From Halolactibacillus alkaliphilus (GTDB lineage Bacteria > Bacillota > Bacilli > Bacillales > Amphibacillaceae), in assembly GCF_900115465.1 (NCBI RefSeq), contig NZ_FOWN01000001.1, positions 124,001 to 188,000 of the forward strand: DNA of 64,000 nt, given 5' to 3'. Below are positions 53,609 through 63,450 of this stretch, piece after piece; the first letter of the stretch is position 1, and every line of letters starts with the position of its first letter. The position numbers and the translations under genes are program-made. Under the pieces are notes generated by a model. It ran no database searches. It was not told where the DNA came from and was given only the letters and a program-made list of their open reading frames with translations.

Positions 53609-55348
53609 TTAAAGTTTAAACTGCTGAACCAACGTCTTTAGTTGTTCTGCAAGCTGAGCTAACTCATCAGAACTAGCAGCCACTTCTTCCATTGAGCTAC
53701 TCGTTTGTTGAATAGAGGCTGAAGTTTGTTCAATACCAGCAGCCGACTCTTCTGAAATCGAAGCGATTTCTTCAATCGATGTATGCATTTTTTGGCTGTT
53801 AGAGGTAATTTCAGCTAAATTACTGGAGATTTCTTTTACTCTATCAACCATGTCTGTTAGCGCATGATCAATATTATTAAACGTTTTAACGGTGTCGTTA
53901 ATTTCTTGACTACCTTTTTCTACTTCCTGATAGCCCGTTTGTAGCGACGTTGTAACGGCTATCGTTTCTGATTGAATGCCATCAACAATTTGAGTAATAT
54001 CTGTAACAGAAGCTGTTACTTGTTCGGCTAATATCCTTACTTCATCAGCCACAACAGCAAACCCTCTTCCGTGCTCGCCCGCTCTTGCTGCTTCAATTGC
54101 TGCATTTAAAGCTAGAAGGTTGGTCTGGTCAGCAATATCTTTAATTACATCGACAAGTTTAGCTACTTCTTTAGAACGTTGATCTAAGCCAGATACTTTT
54201 TCCACAGCGTCTTTAACAATCTGATGAATATGAGACATTTGATTGCTTGAGCTATTCATAAGCGTTTGACCTTGTGATGTCATGTCTAATACTTGATTCG
54301 ATGTTTCGTGAATCACTTTACCTCGTTCATTCGCTTGTTCAACGATATCTGTAAAAGCGGTCATATTATAGGCAAGATCCGTGGAGTGACTCGCTTGATT
54401 TTCTGATCCTGATGCAAGTTCTTGCATTGTCACCGCGACTTGTTCTGATCCCGTCCTTACTTCATTGGCTGACTGATTGAGCGTATGACTATGATTAGTC
54501 AGCAATTTAGACGTATCAGCCACACTAGAAATCATAGCTCTTAAATTGATTTGGAGATGATTCATCGCTTGAGCTAATTTACCTGTCTCATCCTTTGATT
54601 TAAGCGTAAGTTGTTCTTGAGTTAAATCACCTTCTGCAAGCCGGTTCATATGCTCTGTCACAATACCGATTGGTCTCGCAATACTATTTGATAATAACCA
54701 GATAACGATGAGTCCAATAAGCAATGACGCACCAATGGTTAATGATACAAAAAGCAATATATGATTCGCTGCTTGATTAAAATCACTCATATAAGTAGAA
54801 GCGCTTACAACCCATCCCCAGTTCGGGTCTGCTTTTGAATAGGCAATCCACGGAACAATTTGTGTATCATTATCTGGGTGAGGGAAGTCGTAGTAAGTAA
54901 TACCACCACCATCATTGCCTATTTGAATCATATTCTGAACAAATTTTACGCCGTTAGAATCTTCAAGTTCCCACGTGTTTTGACCTTCAATGTTTGGTTG
55001 TGCTAAGCTTGTTCCTTCATTATCAAGTATAAATATGTAGCCTTCTTCACCAATTTTAATGTTGTCATTTAAAGGGCGAGTCCCATCTGGTTGCCTTTCC
55101 CCTAATATAGCAACCTTGACACGCTCTTCGGCTTCTTCTCGGTCAAGTGTCCCCTTTTCCACTTCTTGATTAAGGTGATCAATCATCAGTAAGGCAAACT
55201 CAACACTGTTTTTTAAATTTGTCTCACCAGCATCGTTTAAGCTGGTTCTGCTTTGTTGATAACTCATCCCACCTAAAACGATGAGTGGAATCGTTAATAG
55301 TAAAAATGAAAGTGCAATTAATTTCGTTTTAATGGATTTGAATGTCAT
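53609..55348 (-). CDS. Methyl-accepting chemotaxis protein with Cache domain
   Basis: This 579-residue chemoreceptor has an N-terminal helix (about 9-30), an extracellular single Cache-type domain (about 35-190, with [17 protein letters not shown] and [12 protein letters not shown]), a second helix (about 195-217), a HAMP segment and a long signalling coiled coil with the tip sequence [28 protein letters not shown] precedes the ATG at 55348. The Cache fold suggests a small-molecule ligand. Its location beside the glycan locus might reflect chemotaxis to a sugar, but nothing shows that directly. Confidence 0.92.
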   Translation of the reverse strand: MTFKSIKTKLIALSFLLLTIPLIVLGGMSYQQSRTSLNDAGETNLKNSVEFALLMIDHLNQEVEKGTLDREEAEERVKVAILGERQPDGTRPLNDNIKIGEEGYIFILDNEGTSLAQPNIEGQNTWELEDSNGVKFVQNMIQIGNDGGGITYYDFPHPDNDTQIVPWIAYSKADPNWGWVVSASTYMSDFNQAANHILLFVSLTIGASLLIGLIVIWLLSNSIARPIGIVTEHMNRLAEGDLTQEQLTLKSKDETGKLAQAMNHLQINLRAMISSVADTSKLLTNHSHTLNQSANEVRTGSEQVAVTMQELASGSENQASHSTDLAYNMTAFTDIVEQANERGKVIHETSNQVLDMTSQGQTLMNSSSNQMSHIHQIVKDAVEKVSGLDQRSKEVAKLVDVIKDIADQTNLLALNAAIEAARAGEHGRGFAVVADEVRILAEQVTASVTDITQIVDGIQSETIAVTTSLQTGYQEVEKGSQEINDTVKTFNNIDHALTDMVDRVKEISSNLAEITSNSQKMHTSIEEIASISEESAAGIEQTSASIQQTSSSMEEVAASSDELAQLAEQLKTLVQQFKL

Positions 55349-55585
55349 AAAAAACACCTTTCTAATTCTTCTGTTTTAATTTGGTATACATGTTTCCTCG
55401 TGTTGGTCTTGCGTGAAAATAAATGTGGCGAATGTTGTTTTATTAATTACAGGACTAGTTTATATATCGGCATTTTGTAAAATGTTTAAAGGAAAATAGT
55501 CACTATTACTTTTTGCGTTGAATAGGATCGATCGCTACCAATCAACGCCTTCGCGATTATTAACCTAAGATGTATATGTTCAAAT

Positions 55586-55638
55586 AACTCAGCTCATCTC
55601 ACCCTAAAATGAATGTTAGGTATGAGATGAGCTGAGTT
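55586..55638. repeat. Large inverted repeat between chemoreceptor genes
   Basis: AACTCAGCTCATCTCA (55586-55601) pairs perfectly with TGAGATGAGCTGAGTT (55623-55638), and the loop holds a further CCTAA/TTAGG pair. T-runs are weak on both sides. It lies downstream of the minus-strand gene ending at 55763 and may be its terminator. The rest of the 414-base gap shows no gene. Confidence 0.7.
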
Positions 55639-55762
55639 TAATTGGCATTTAAATTTTGGGTATAGGTAAAAGTGCTGGTGAAATAATTTAAACAAATCTA
55701 AAACGAACAGCGAAATTTATAAAGAAGAACGATAGCGTCATATCATTGTTTGTTCACTAGAT

Positions 55763-57292
55763 TTATGAGGCCTTTAAATCATCAATTAACTTATTCAACT
55801 GATTCACTTGTTGATTTAGAAAATCAGCCGTCTGATTAGTCTCACTTATTAAGCTATTTTGATCAGTTACTTTAGCTTCTACAGCTTCAGCATAAGTAAC
55901 TGTCTCTGAAGCAATCTTCGTCAATTGCTCGACTGTTTGTAATACTTCATCAGCATTCGCAGAAATCTCTTCAGTTGTTGCCGCTGTTTCATTTACCTCG
56001 CGGTCAACATCTTTTGCGGCGGTTATAATTTTTTCAAACTTATGACGGATGTCTTGAATAGCTGCTTTGGTTTTTGTTAATTCCTTTGTGCCTAAAGTCA
56101 TCGAGTCATTAGCTTGATGGGCATCTTGTTGAATATCTGAGATAATTGTTGTCACTTGTTCGGCAGAGCTTTCTGTTTGTTCTGCTAGTTTTCTAACTTC
56201 GTCAGCCACGACGGCAAAACCCTTGCCAGCTTCACCAGCACGTGCGGCTTCGATCGCTGCATTTAAGGCGAGTAGATTTGTTTGATTTGAAATATCTGTA
56301 ATTACTGTAATAATGTTTTCAATATCCTTTGAGCGTTCTGTTAGTGAGATAAGTATAGTAGATAATTGCTTAAAATTCGTATCGAAACTCGTCATTTGCT
56401 GTGTGGTGTTTTTAAGCATTGTTTGTCCTTCAGTTGATTCTTCAATCATTAGACGAGAAGCATCTACAATGGATCCAGTACTCGATGCAATATGGTGGAT
56501 GGCTCCAGTCACATCTGTCAGTTTTTCAATGCTTGAATCTGCACCTGTCATCTGTTGATCTGCACCTGTTCGCACGGCCTGAATCGCTTTTTCAATAGTA
56601 TCCGATAGCGTCAATGTTTCCTTGCTATTGGTGTTAAGAACTTTTGCGCTATCATACACATGATCACTCGTCGTTGATAATTCAGCTACGACACGCTTAA
56701 ATATATTTTCGTTATGCGTATTCACATCTCTAAGCATACGTATATTTTTTTCTTTTGCGTGAATTTGCAAGATGGTTGCACCAGCAGTGACGAGCAAAAA
56801 GACAGCATGAATCATGACCATAATAAACGTGTATGAATCGACACCGTAGACAAAGACTGTCACGACAGGGACGAAAAAGCCAAGTAAATGTTGCATGATA
56901 AAAATCGACGTCATAACAAGGACAAGTTTAATGTCTTCATAGTAAGCAAGCATCGCAACGACCATAAAGAGTGAGAAGTGATACTCTACTTGGCCATCAC
57001 CACCCATAATGGTAGAAATACTGGCGAAGGTCAATGTGAGTGTGATTAATAAAGCAATGCTTTTATGTTCGGGTTTGTATTTAAATAGAACAAAAGACAT
57101 AATGAATAGTATTATAGGAATAGCTAAAAAAATAATTGAAACAAGTTGAAAATACTCAGGTTTTACGACAAGATCGCCGTGTCCGTGCATATTAGCCATA
57201 TGAATCAGTTCATAGGTGTGAATGAGATGAACGGCACCCATAATTAAAAGTGTTATAAATGAGAGAGTAAGCATCAATTTGTGTTTTTGCAT
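55763..57292 (-). CDS. Methyl-accepting chemotaxis-like protein with multi-helix membrane domain
   Basis: This 509-residue protein has about six hydrophobic helices in the first 170 residues with very short loops and no external ligand domain, then a long coiled coil with the tip sequence [20 protein letters not shown]. No clear HAMP domain is visible. Such receptors are thought to sense membrane state, redox conditions or hydrophobic cues. AGGAGG lies before the ATG at 57292; the longer upstream reading lacks such a site. It is probably transcribed alone. Confidence 0.88.
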   Translation of the reverse strand: MQKHKLMLTLSFITLLIMGAVHLIHTYELIHMANMHGHGDLVVKPEYFQLVSIIFLAIPIILFIMSFVLFKYKPEHKSIALLITLTLTFASISTIMGGDGQVEYHFSLFMVVAMLAYYEDIKLVLVMTSIFIMQHLLGFFVPVVTVFVYGVDSYTFIMVMIHAVFLLVTAGATILQIHAKEKNIRMLRDVNTHNENIFKRVVAELSTTSDHVYDSAKVLNTNSKETLTLSDTIEKAIQAVRTGADQQMTGADSSIEKLTDVTGAIHHIASSTGSIVDASRLMIEESTEGQTMLKNTTQQMTSFDTNFKQLSTILISLTERSKDIENIITVITDISNQTNLLALNAAIEAARAGEAGKGFAVVADEVRKLAEQTESSAEQVTTIISDIQQDAHQANDSMTLGTKELTKTKAAIQDIRHKFEKIITAAKDVDREVNETAATTEEISANADEVLQTVEQLTKIASETVTYAEAVEAKVTDQNSLISETNQTADFLNQQVNQLNKLIDDLKAS

Positions 57293-57750
57293 GGTTGTCC
57301 TCCTATAGAATATAAAATAGATTGCATGCATTATATCGACACGTTAGGTGGGATTATCAATGAACCGAGTAGAGATTTCTTACGGAAACGAATACTGGGT
57401 TTAGACGCTGATAATACAACACTTAAAGGCGGAGGGATAAATCGTGGGAAGACACATGATTGCAGAAGAAGATTAGAAAATAATGAATTACCTAAACCAA
57501 ATCATGGTCAAATACGGTTATTAATGGAATGAACGAAGAACATCTGGTGTTTATATGTATAGCGTAGTGAATAGGCAAGGGACTATAACAGAGAATAATA
57601 AAAATATTTGGATTAGTTTGTCATGCGCTTCTAGAATCGAGGACATCAACATTAGGAGGAGTTATGTTTTGAGGGATTTTTGATGTGATAGAAAATCTAA
57701 CAGTAACTACTTATCAATGGTGGCAAAAACTATAAATATGCATGTAGAAG
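57293..57750. other. Gene-poor, possibly decayed stretch
   Basis: I find no convincing gene in about 460 bases. A forward open frame to 57532 (from an ATG at 57326, 68 residues including NTTLKGGGINRGKTHDC) overlaps the chemoreceptor leader, has no ribosome binding site and resembles nothing I know. At 57656 a good AGGAGGAG site precedes an ATG that meets a stop after two codons, which looks like a remnant. Confidence 0.35.
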
Positions 57751-57792
57751 AAGCCTGAGGAATTGTTAATCGATTCTTCAGGCTTTGTCTTT
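57751..57792. terminator. Terminator downstream of the HAD gene
   Basis: AAGCCTGAGGAAT pairs with ATTCTTCAGGCTT, with one G-U pair. On the minus strand it ends the HAD gene transcript. Confidence 0.7.
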
Positions 57793-57813
57793 CGATATTT
57801 ATGAATACACAAT

Positions 57814-58521
57814 TTAAAATCGTTGTGAAAAGTAATCAAGCAATGCTTGTGCACTAAAAACTTCTTCATCAGCCTTTAAAGTGCCGGTCGTATTACTTTG
57901 TCGTCTCCGGTGGTTCATCCATACGGCTTGCCATCCGACGTGTTTAGCTCCAACAATATCTTTCTCAAATGAATCCCCAACATAAATGGTTGACTCAGGT
58001 TTTGTTGGTAGCTTTTCTTCTATGATGTGAAAAATTTCTGGGTTTGGTTTCGCCATTCCATAGGCACCTGAAATAAAAATATTCTCTTTAGGGATCCATT
58101 TTTCAAGTTTTAATTGCTTAATTTTCATTGATTGATGCGTAACTTCACCGTTGGTTAAAATGGCTAAAGTGACGTTTTTAGTACTTAAATAATCTAACAG
58201 GGCTTCTAGCTCAGGGAATAGCGTAATGTCACTTTGAGCTTTTTTGTAGTGCTCATCAAATGTCTTCGCTAAGTCATTATCAATAGGAATGTCAAAGTCT
58301 TTAAGAGCGTATTTAATCCGTCCTAATTGCCAGTCTAGTACTGTAATTTCCCCGCGTTCACTTTGGTCAAAAAGCTCCTCACTGTATTTTCTACTCGTTC
58401 GGTAAATTTGATCAATATCTTCATAACTGTAGTTATCGTTAATCAATTGTTTAAACGTATGATGAAAAGATAATGCTTGGTCATAAAGTGTATCATCAAC
58501 ATCAAAAATAATCGTTGTCAT
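57814..58521 (-). CDS. HAD-family phosphatase (YjjG/YfnB-like)
   Basis: This 235-residue hydrolase has HAD motif I IIFDVDDTLYD, motif II ILTNG, motif III lysine in YGMAKPNPEIF and motif IV IYVGDSFEKDIVGAK. A helical cap lies between motifs I and II (about residues 15-100), as in subfamily IA. Likely substrates are nucleotide or sugar phosphates; none can be named. AGGAGGGG precedes the ATG. Confidence 0.88.
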   Translation of the reverse strand: MTTIIFDVDDTLYDQALSFHHTFKQLINDNYSYEDIDQIYRTSRKYSEELFDQSERGEITVLDWQLGRIKYALKDFDIPIDNDLAKTFDEHYKKAQSDITLFPELEALLDYLSTKNVTLAILTNGEVTHQSMKIKQLKLEKWIPKENIFISGAYGMAKPNPEIFHIIEEKLPTKPESTIYVGDSFEKDIVGAKHVGWQAVWMNHRRRQSNTTGTLKADEEVFSAQALLDYFSQRF

Positions 58522-58652
58522 ACATTGCCCCTCCTGAATATGTGAATTATCTGCTTCCTTTTAGTATAACGTATGATGAGATAAGTGAATAGAGAGGCAA
58601 ACAAAAGAGTGAACGGACACGTGACCTTGTCCATTCACTCCTTTTGATTTAA

Positions 58653-58979
58653 TTATTGCTGTGTTTCATCTACTTGCATCCAATCCAAAGCCCATTGTTC
58701 GATCGTTTTTAAGATTGGCTCCATTGAGCGACCTTTATCAGTTAAAGAGTATTCAATAACAACAGGCGTATCTGGAATGACGTCTCGTTTCACTAAGCCT
58801 TTTTGCTCTAAATCCTTTAATCGGTCAGATAAAACTTTGCCGCTAATGCCAATGGCAGACTGGATCTCATTAAATCGTTGCGTACCATTTAATAGTTGGT
58901 AAATGACGAGACCTGTCCAGCGCTGGCTTAAGATAGAAATGGCTTTTTCGAATTTGGGGCAAATGTTTGGTTGAGTCAT
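58653..58979 (-). CDS. HxlR (DUF24) family regulator, CatR/YodB-like
   Basis: This 108-residue winged-helix repressor has a conserved N-terminal cysteine, C7 in NICPKFEKAISIL, which in YodB and CatR of Bacillus senses quinones and disulfide stress. RWTGLVIYQLLNGTQRFNEI and SGKVLSDRLKDLEQKGLVKR are the DUF24 HTH and wing. I chose the ATG at 58979, behind AGAGGTG at seven bases. It is divergent from a dioxygenase and an FMN reductase, its probable targets. Confidence 0.87.
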   Translation of the reverse strand: MTQPNICPKFEKAISILSQRWTGLVIYQLLNGTQRFNEIQSAIGISGKVLSDRLKDLEQKGLVKRDVIPDTPVVIEYSLTDKGRSMEPILKTIEQWALDWMQVDETQQ

Positions 58980-59073
58980 AGTCATCACCTCTTTTAATAG
59001 CATTATAACATATATCGAAACTTAACAACAAATATTAAATTAATTACTTAACGAACATTAATTAATAATATAT

Positions 59074-59096
59074 AGTAAGTTACATAAAGTAAGTTA
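59074..59096 (+). promoter_or_regulatory. Direct repeats in the HxlR/dioxygenase intergenic region
   Basis: AGTAAGTTA occurs twice, at 59074-59082 and 59088-59096, with 14 bases between repeat starts. They lie between the divergent genes and could be operators of the HxlR regulator. The sequence is very AT-rich, so chance is possible. Confidence 0.35.
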
Positions 59097-59146
59097 AATA
59101 CAAAAAGAAATCAATCCATCATAAAAGATGGAGAGGAGGAAATACA

Positions 59147-59998
59147 ATGGGCTGCCATGAAAAACCAACAACATTTGTCAGCGATGTGTCATTAAAGGTA
59201 AGTGATTTACAACGGTCACTCACCTTTTATCAGACGGTTATTGGGTTTAAAGTTTTATCTCAAACAAATACGACGGCTGAATTAACAGCCGATGGTCACA
59301 CGGTGCTCCTTACCCTGATTCAACCAAAAGATGTGACACCAAAGCATCAGCAAACAACAGGCATGTATCACTTTGCTTTGCTATTACCTGAGAAAAAAGA
59401 TTTAGCGGATATGATTGTACATTTATCTCGCCACAATATTGACATAGGGGCAGCGGATCACTTAGTGAGTGAAGCCATTTACTTAAGTGATCTAGATGGC
59501 AATGAGATTGAGGTTTATGTTGACCGCGATCCTGCTGAATGGACATGGAACGATAATCAAGTCAAGATGGCAACAGAGCCATTAAATATTGAAAGTCTTA
59601 TGACGCATCGGATAGAAGGTAGTGAATGGCAAGGGTTACCTGAAGAAACAATTATGGGGCATATCCACTTATATGTTGCGGACTTAAATCAAACGAAAGC
59701 TTTTTATGTGGAGGGATTAGGACTAGATGTAGCTAGTGTATTTGGTAGTAACGCGCTCTTTTTATCTTCAGGTCACTACCACCATCATGTAGGGATAAAT
59801 ACGTGGAAGGGCGAAGGTTTACCGCCTGAGAAACAGTCGAGTGTTGGTATGCAGTCATTTAAGATGGTTTATTCTGATTCAGTGGTATTAAATGAAGTAG
59901 TGACACGCTTAAAAAAACAAGGTGTGATCGTTGATGAGATTGATCAGCGTCTATTTACTAAAGATCCGTCAGGTAATCGGATTGAATTAACGATTTAA
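59147..59998 (+). CDS. VOC-family dioxygenase, CatE-like
   Basis: This 283-residue protein has two vicinal-oxygen-chelate modules. The second carries the probable iron ligands: His in MGHIHLYVADL, His in HYHHHVGINTW and Glu in NRIELTI. Length and layout match CatE (catechol-2,3-dioxygenase) of Bacillus, which breaks catechols formed during quinone stress. GAGGAGG precedes the ATG. It is divergent from a CatR-like repressor and 78 bases ahead of an FMN reductase. Confidence 0.82.
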   Translation: MGCHEKPTTFVSDVSLKVSDLQRSLTFYQTVIGFKVLSQTNTTAELTADGHTVLLTLIQPKDVTPKHQQTTGMYHFALLLPEKKDLADMIVHLSRHNIDIGAADHLVSEAIYLSDLDGNEIEVYVDRDPAEWTWNDNQVKMATEPLNIESLMTHRIEGSEWQGLPEETIMGHIHLYVADLNQTKAFYVEGLGLDVASVFGSNALFLSSGHYHHHVGINTWKGEGLPPEKQSSVGMQSFKMVYSDSVVLNEVVTRLKKQGVIVDEIDQRLFTKDPSGNRIELTI

Positions 59999-60076
59999 CG
60001 GGAAGAGAGAAAGTAGGAAAATATTATGAGGTTCTTAAAAAAATTATGGCATAAACAATCTGAGGAGGAAAAAAAC

Positions 60077-60616
60077 ATGCATGAAAAATTAAACATTGGG
60101 ATTATTTTAGGAAGTACGAGAGAAGGCCGGGTGAGTCCGCTTGTAGGGGAATGGGTGAAAACTATCGCAGATCAGCGCGGGGATGCTCATTATGAAATTG
60201 TCGATATTAAAGATTATCAATTACCACTATTAGGTGAAGGAGACGCACCGGGTATTGCAAAATGGAACGGAAAATTAGCGGAACTTGATGGTTTTGTCTT
60301 TATCGTTCAAGAATATAATCATAGTTTAGCCGCATCATTAAAAAACGCTTTAGATTTAGCGCGTGAAGCGTGGAATAATAAAGCGGCGGGTATTGTCAGC
60401 TACGGCTCTACTGGTGGCGCACGTGCAGCGGAGCATTTGCGCGGTATTATGGGCGAGTTAATGATTGCCGATGTTCGCACGCATCCAACGTTATCGCTGT
60501 TTCATGATTTTACGGGTCAAGAATTTACACCACAAGATGTGCACTTAGAAACAGTGAACCTCATGTTAGACCAAGTTAATGCTTGGGGCAGTGCACTTAA
60601 GCCTTTAAGAAAATGA
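60077..60616 (+). CDS. NADPH-dependent FMN reductase family protein
   Basis: This 179-residue flavodoxin-fold protein opens with LNIGIILGSTREGRVSP, the FMN phosphate-binding loop, and has VQEYNHSLAASLKNALD and VSYGSTGGARAAEHLR. Such enzymes reduce quinones or azo compounds by NADPH, which fits the neighbouring catechol dioxygenase. The start at 60077 has GAGGAGG; an earlier in-frame ATG at 60026 would add 17 residues absent from the family. Confidence 0.87.
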   Translation: MHEKLNIGIILGSTREGRVSPLVGEWVKTIADQRGDAHYEIVDIKDYQLPLLGEGDAPGIAKWNGKLAELDGFVFIVQEYNHSLAASLKNALDLAREAWNNKAAGIVSYGSTGGARAAEHLRGIMGELMIADVRTHPTLSLFHDFTGQEFTPQDVHLETVNLMLDQVNAWGSALKPLRK

Positions 60617-60641
60617 AAGTAAACGGTTTTGAATAATAGAT

Positions 60642-60686
60642 AAAAAAGCTAGGGTGACTCTTATGGAGTGATCCTGGCTTTTTTAT
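60642..60686 (+). terminator. Terminator after the FMN reductase
   Basis: AAAAAAGCTAGGGTGACTC pairs imperfectly with GAGTGATCCTGGCTTTTTT and is followed by more T. The following 137 bases to the hydrolase stop show no gene. Confidence 0.82.
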
Positions 60687-60823
60687 TTGATGTGAAAAAC
60701 TCTTCACCGAATGATGTCTACATCAGTCATTGGCACATTAACGAAATAAACACGCGCAGTCTTTGTAAACAGCCATGTTTTAATAGGAGGGTCAACCCAC
60801 GGTCTTTTCGACTTAATGAAAAC

Positions 60824-61681
60824 TTAAATAGTGTCAAGCCAAGTAAGTATTTGCTGATAAATAGTGGCACCCGTCACATCCATTGTGTTTCGATCAAAAT
60901 CATGTGTATCACCATAAACCGTTAAACATGTTGCTTTAGGAATGTTGCGACTCATTTGTTTTGATAGACGGTAAGGAACGTCAGGGTCACCAGTAGATGC
61001 AGCCAATATAGTTGGTGGGAGTTGTTTGAGTGCGTCATCAGAAACAGTGTAGGTGTGAATAGGTAAATCAGGCTGTAAATAATGCAACCATTGGCCCTCT
61101 TGTCGAGCCTTCAAGTAAAGGTTAAAACGTTCTTGAATGGGGCCATTTGTAATTGGATGTCTAGATTCTAATACTTTAATAAACTGCTCGGGTACTTTAG
61201 GGTATTGTAAGTAGTATGGACTTGGCTGATTAAATTCATCAGCTTCAAAACCGGGATAACCGTATAGACTGATAATCGCTAAAGGTGTTATATTCGCTTG
61301 CTTTTGTAACATGTCTGTAGTTTTTAGCGCTAAATAAGCGCCGGCAGAACGTCCGAATAAAATGACACGTTGATCCTCTAGGTTGAATACGTCTTGATGA
61401 TTATTTATATAATACATGCATATCTCGAAAGTTGATTGAAGAATCACGTCGAGTGATACAGCTGGTGCTAGAGGGTAATCACACGTCAATAAATCATAAC
61501 CAGCTTTTAAAAATTGATCAATATAGACTTGTGGTAAATCATCCCGCTCACCATACAATAGTCCACCACCGTGAAAGTAGAGAATAGTCACATGTTTTCT
61601 ATTGGCATTGGCACGGTGTAGCGTCATATGTAAATCGATATTATGTGTGGATTGATAGGTGTAGCTTTCTGTTGTGTACAT
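60824..61681 (-). CDS. Alpha/beta hydrolase (esterase/lipase-like)
   Basis: This 285-residue serine hydrolase has an HGGG oxyanion motif (YFHGGGLLYG), nucleophile serine in FGRSAGAYLAL, and probable acid and histidine in STGDPDVPY and GDTHDF, the hormone-sensitive-lipase-like pattern. There is no signal peptide. AGGAGG lies seven bases before the ATG at 61681; the frame stays open further upstream but only into the PucR gene. It lies 49 bases after pucR on the same strand. Substrate unknown. Confidence 0.85.
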   Translation of the reverse strand: MYTTESYTYQSTHNIDLHMTLHRANANRKHVTILYFHGGGLLYGERDDLPQVYIDQFLKAGYDLLTCDYPLAPAVSLDVILQSTFEICMYYINNHQDVFNLEDQRVILFGRSAGAYLALKTTDMLQKQANITPLAIISLYGYPGFEADEFNQPSPYYLQYPKVPEQFIKVLESRHPITNGPIQERFNLYLKARQEGQWLHYLQPDLPIHTYTVSDDALKQLPPTILAASTGDPDVPYRLSKQMSRNIPKATCLTVYGDTHDFDRNTMDVTGATIYQQILTWLDTI

Positions 61682-61730
61682 AAAAAAACCTCCTGGTGAT
61701 ACAATCATCAATGTAAAGTCATAGCGTAAA

Positions 61731-63332
61731 TTAATGCAGTAGCTTAAACAATCGAGTAGCGATTTGAATTTGTAAAACATCTTCTGGGTGATCAAAGTTA
61801 ATGGATAATAGCTCTTTAACTTTATCAATCCGGTAACGAATTGTTTTATGATGTAAAAACAGTCGTTCAGCTGTTTTAGTGTAACTCTGTTGGGTATCAA
61901 TAAAAACAGAGAGAGTATCAAATAATTCTGGATGATGTTCTTTAAACATCACAATGTTGGGTGAAATAAAGCTCTTGGCTTGGTCTAACTTATCTAAATC
62001 AAGTAATAACTTATAAATGCCCAATTGTTGATAATTAAGTACAGAGTTCTCTGGATAAAAGAGATCAAGAATTTTTTGCGTCTTTAACGCTTCGGTATTC
62101 GCTCTATGAATGGCTTCTTTACGAACAACTGAGCTCATACTGATATGATAATAATCCTTTTTATACGTTCTCATCACTTGGGCAATCGTGTCATTGATGT
62201 TTTTCTCATTGAGTGACTGATCAACTTCACGAAGATTAGCTAATAACACGATGCGGTTCGTATTTTCCATGTAGGCAAACCGGTTGGTGGGCACCTTTAG
62301 TTGATAGCGCATTTTTTTTAGTATTTTTGTATAATCTTTTTGAAGTGTATCGACTTGATCTTTTTGATAGAGTTTAACAATGGCCACTTGATAGTAGTCA
62401 TATTTATCAATGTTTAAGTACTCTAAAATATCATCAACATCTTTTTCTTCTTGTACTCTGTTATTTAATACATCGTTCAAAATATTATTTTTTTGTTGAT
62501 AGATATTTTGAGACAAGGCATATTTCTTTAACAACTCCATTTGAAGAAACTTGACCGCATTTTCTAAAACCATAAAGTCTTCCTCGCTGACATGATGAGA
62601 CCATTCATGAATAATCAGTTCATATTCATCATGTTCAAGGCAAGGAATTTGGACACTAATTTGTGAGCCGTGCCTTTGATCATTCCCGATGGTGTAGATG
62701 ACCTCTCGTCGTTTATAACTATAGAACATGTATTTTTCTTGTTTGATAGCTTGTTTTTTGACGATGTGGTAATGAGATAAGTCTGAGTTAGTCGTTACTT
62801 GTGTCTTTTTCAACATATTTAGTAAGGTGAAATCAAAATGAATCATTTGTTTGAATTCTTCCAAAATAGCCTGAATCGACGGCATCTTTAAGGCAATCTG
62901 TGTAATCTCACTATGAATTTCATAATAACGATTGAGTAAGGCTACATTTTTATTAATAATCGGTTCTAAAATAGCCAAGACAATGGACTCATACTTAACG
63001 TCTTTATCAATTTGGATTAAAAGAATCCCGTGTAAATGGCAACGTTCAATCATTAACTCAGGCACATGGTGCACGAAACGATCGACCTTGACAATAATGG
63101 CCGAAATCCCGATCGCTTCCATCTTCTTAAAAAAGTCAATCAACGTCTTTTCTGACAAGTCTTTAAATGCAAATAAGCTCGTTAAAATGACCTGACCCTG
63201 TTTCCCCCAATTCTCGATATCAAGTGCTTCTAATACGTTAACGCCGGTAATTTTTTTATCACAACCAGCCTCTCCAGAAATAATTCTCGCTTTTTTTAAT
63301 GGTTCTAGTCGCAGTAAGTTAAGCGCCTTCAT
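61731..63332 (-). CDS. pucR: PucR-family transcriptional regulator
   Basis: This 533-residue regulator has an N-terminal PucR sensing domain (about 1-125, with ISGEAGCDKKITGVNVLE), a middle region and a C-terminal helix-turn-helix (SYTKTAERLFLHHKTIRYRIDKV split over a PucR-type HTH). PucR activates purine and allantoin catabolism genes in Bacillus. Here it is divergent from an fdrA-like gene, consistent with that role. Start at MKALNLLRL. Confidence 0.87.
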   Translation of the reverse strand: MKALNLLRLEPLKKARIISGEAGCDKKITGVNVLEALDIENWGKQGQVILTSLFAFKDLSEKTLIDFFKKMEAIGISAIIVKVDRFVHHVPELMIERCHLHGILLIQIDKDVKYESIVLAILEPIINKNVALLNRYYEIHSEITQIALKMPSIQAILEEFKQMIHFDFTLLNMLKKTQVTTNSDLSHYHIVKKQAIKQEKYMFYSYKRREVIYTIGNDQRHGSQISVQIPCLEHDEYELIIHEWSHHVSEEDFMVLENAVKFLQMELLKKYALSQNIYQQKNNILNDVLNNRVQEEKDVDDILEYLNIDKYDYYQVAIVKLYQKDQVDTLQKDYTKILKKMRYQLKVPTNRFAYMENTNRIVLLANLREVDQSLNEKNINDTIAQVMRTYKKDYYHISMSSVVRKEAIHRANTEALKTQKILDLFYPENSVLNYQQLGIYKLLLDLDKLDQAKSFISPNIVMFKEHHPELFDTLSVFIDTQQSYTKTAERLFLHHKTIRYRIDKVKELLSINFDHPEDVLQIQIATRLFKLLH

Positions 63333-63450
63333 TTTCCACCTTCTTTATCCCTAATGTCTAAAAAAACAATGGAATTCTAGATTTCTTAGCCAATGTAATC
63401 TAAAAAACCACATGCTATATTTATCTTACAGTAAACAAGGAGGTTTGAAA

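Noticed and set aside
57281-57532. Forward 83-codon open frame overlapping the chemoreceptor start
   Set aside because: No ribosome binding site and no family resemblance. I list the interval only as a gene-poor stretch.
60026-60076. Upstream start or leader peptide of the FMN reductase gene
   Set aside because: An ATG at 60026 has a passable ribosome binding site, but the added residues are absent from the family and the internal start has a far better GAGGAGG site.
60668-60925. Forward 85-codon open frame after the FMN reductase terminator
   Set aside because: It starts within the terminator region, overlaps the 3' end of the opposing hydrolase and has no ribosome binding site or known motif.
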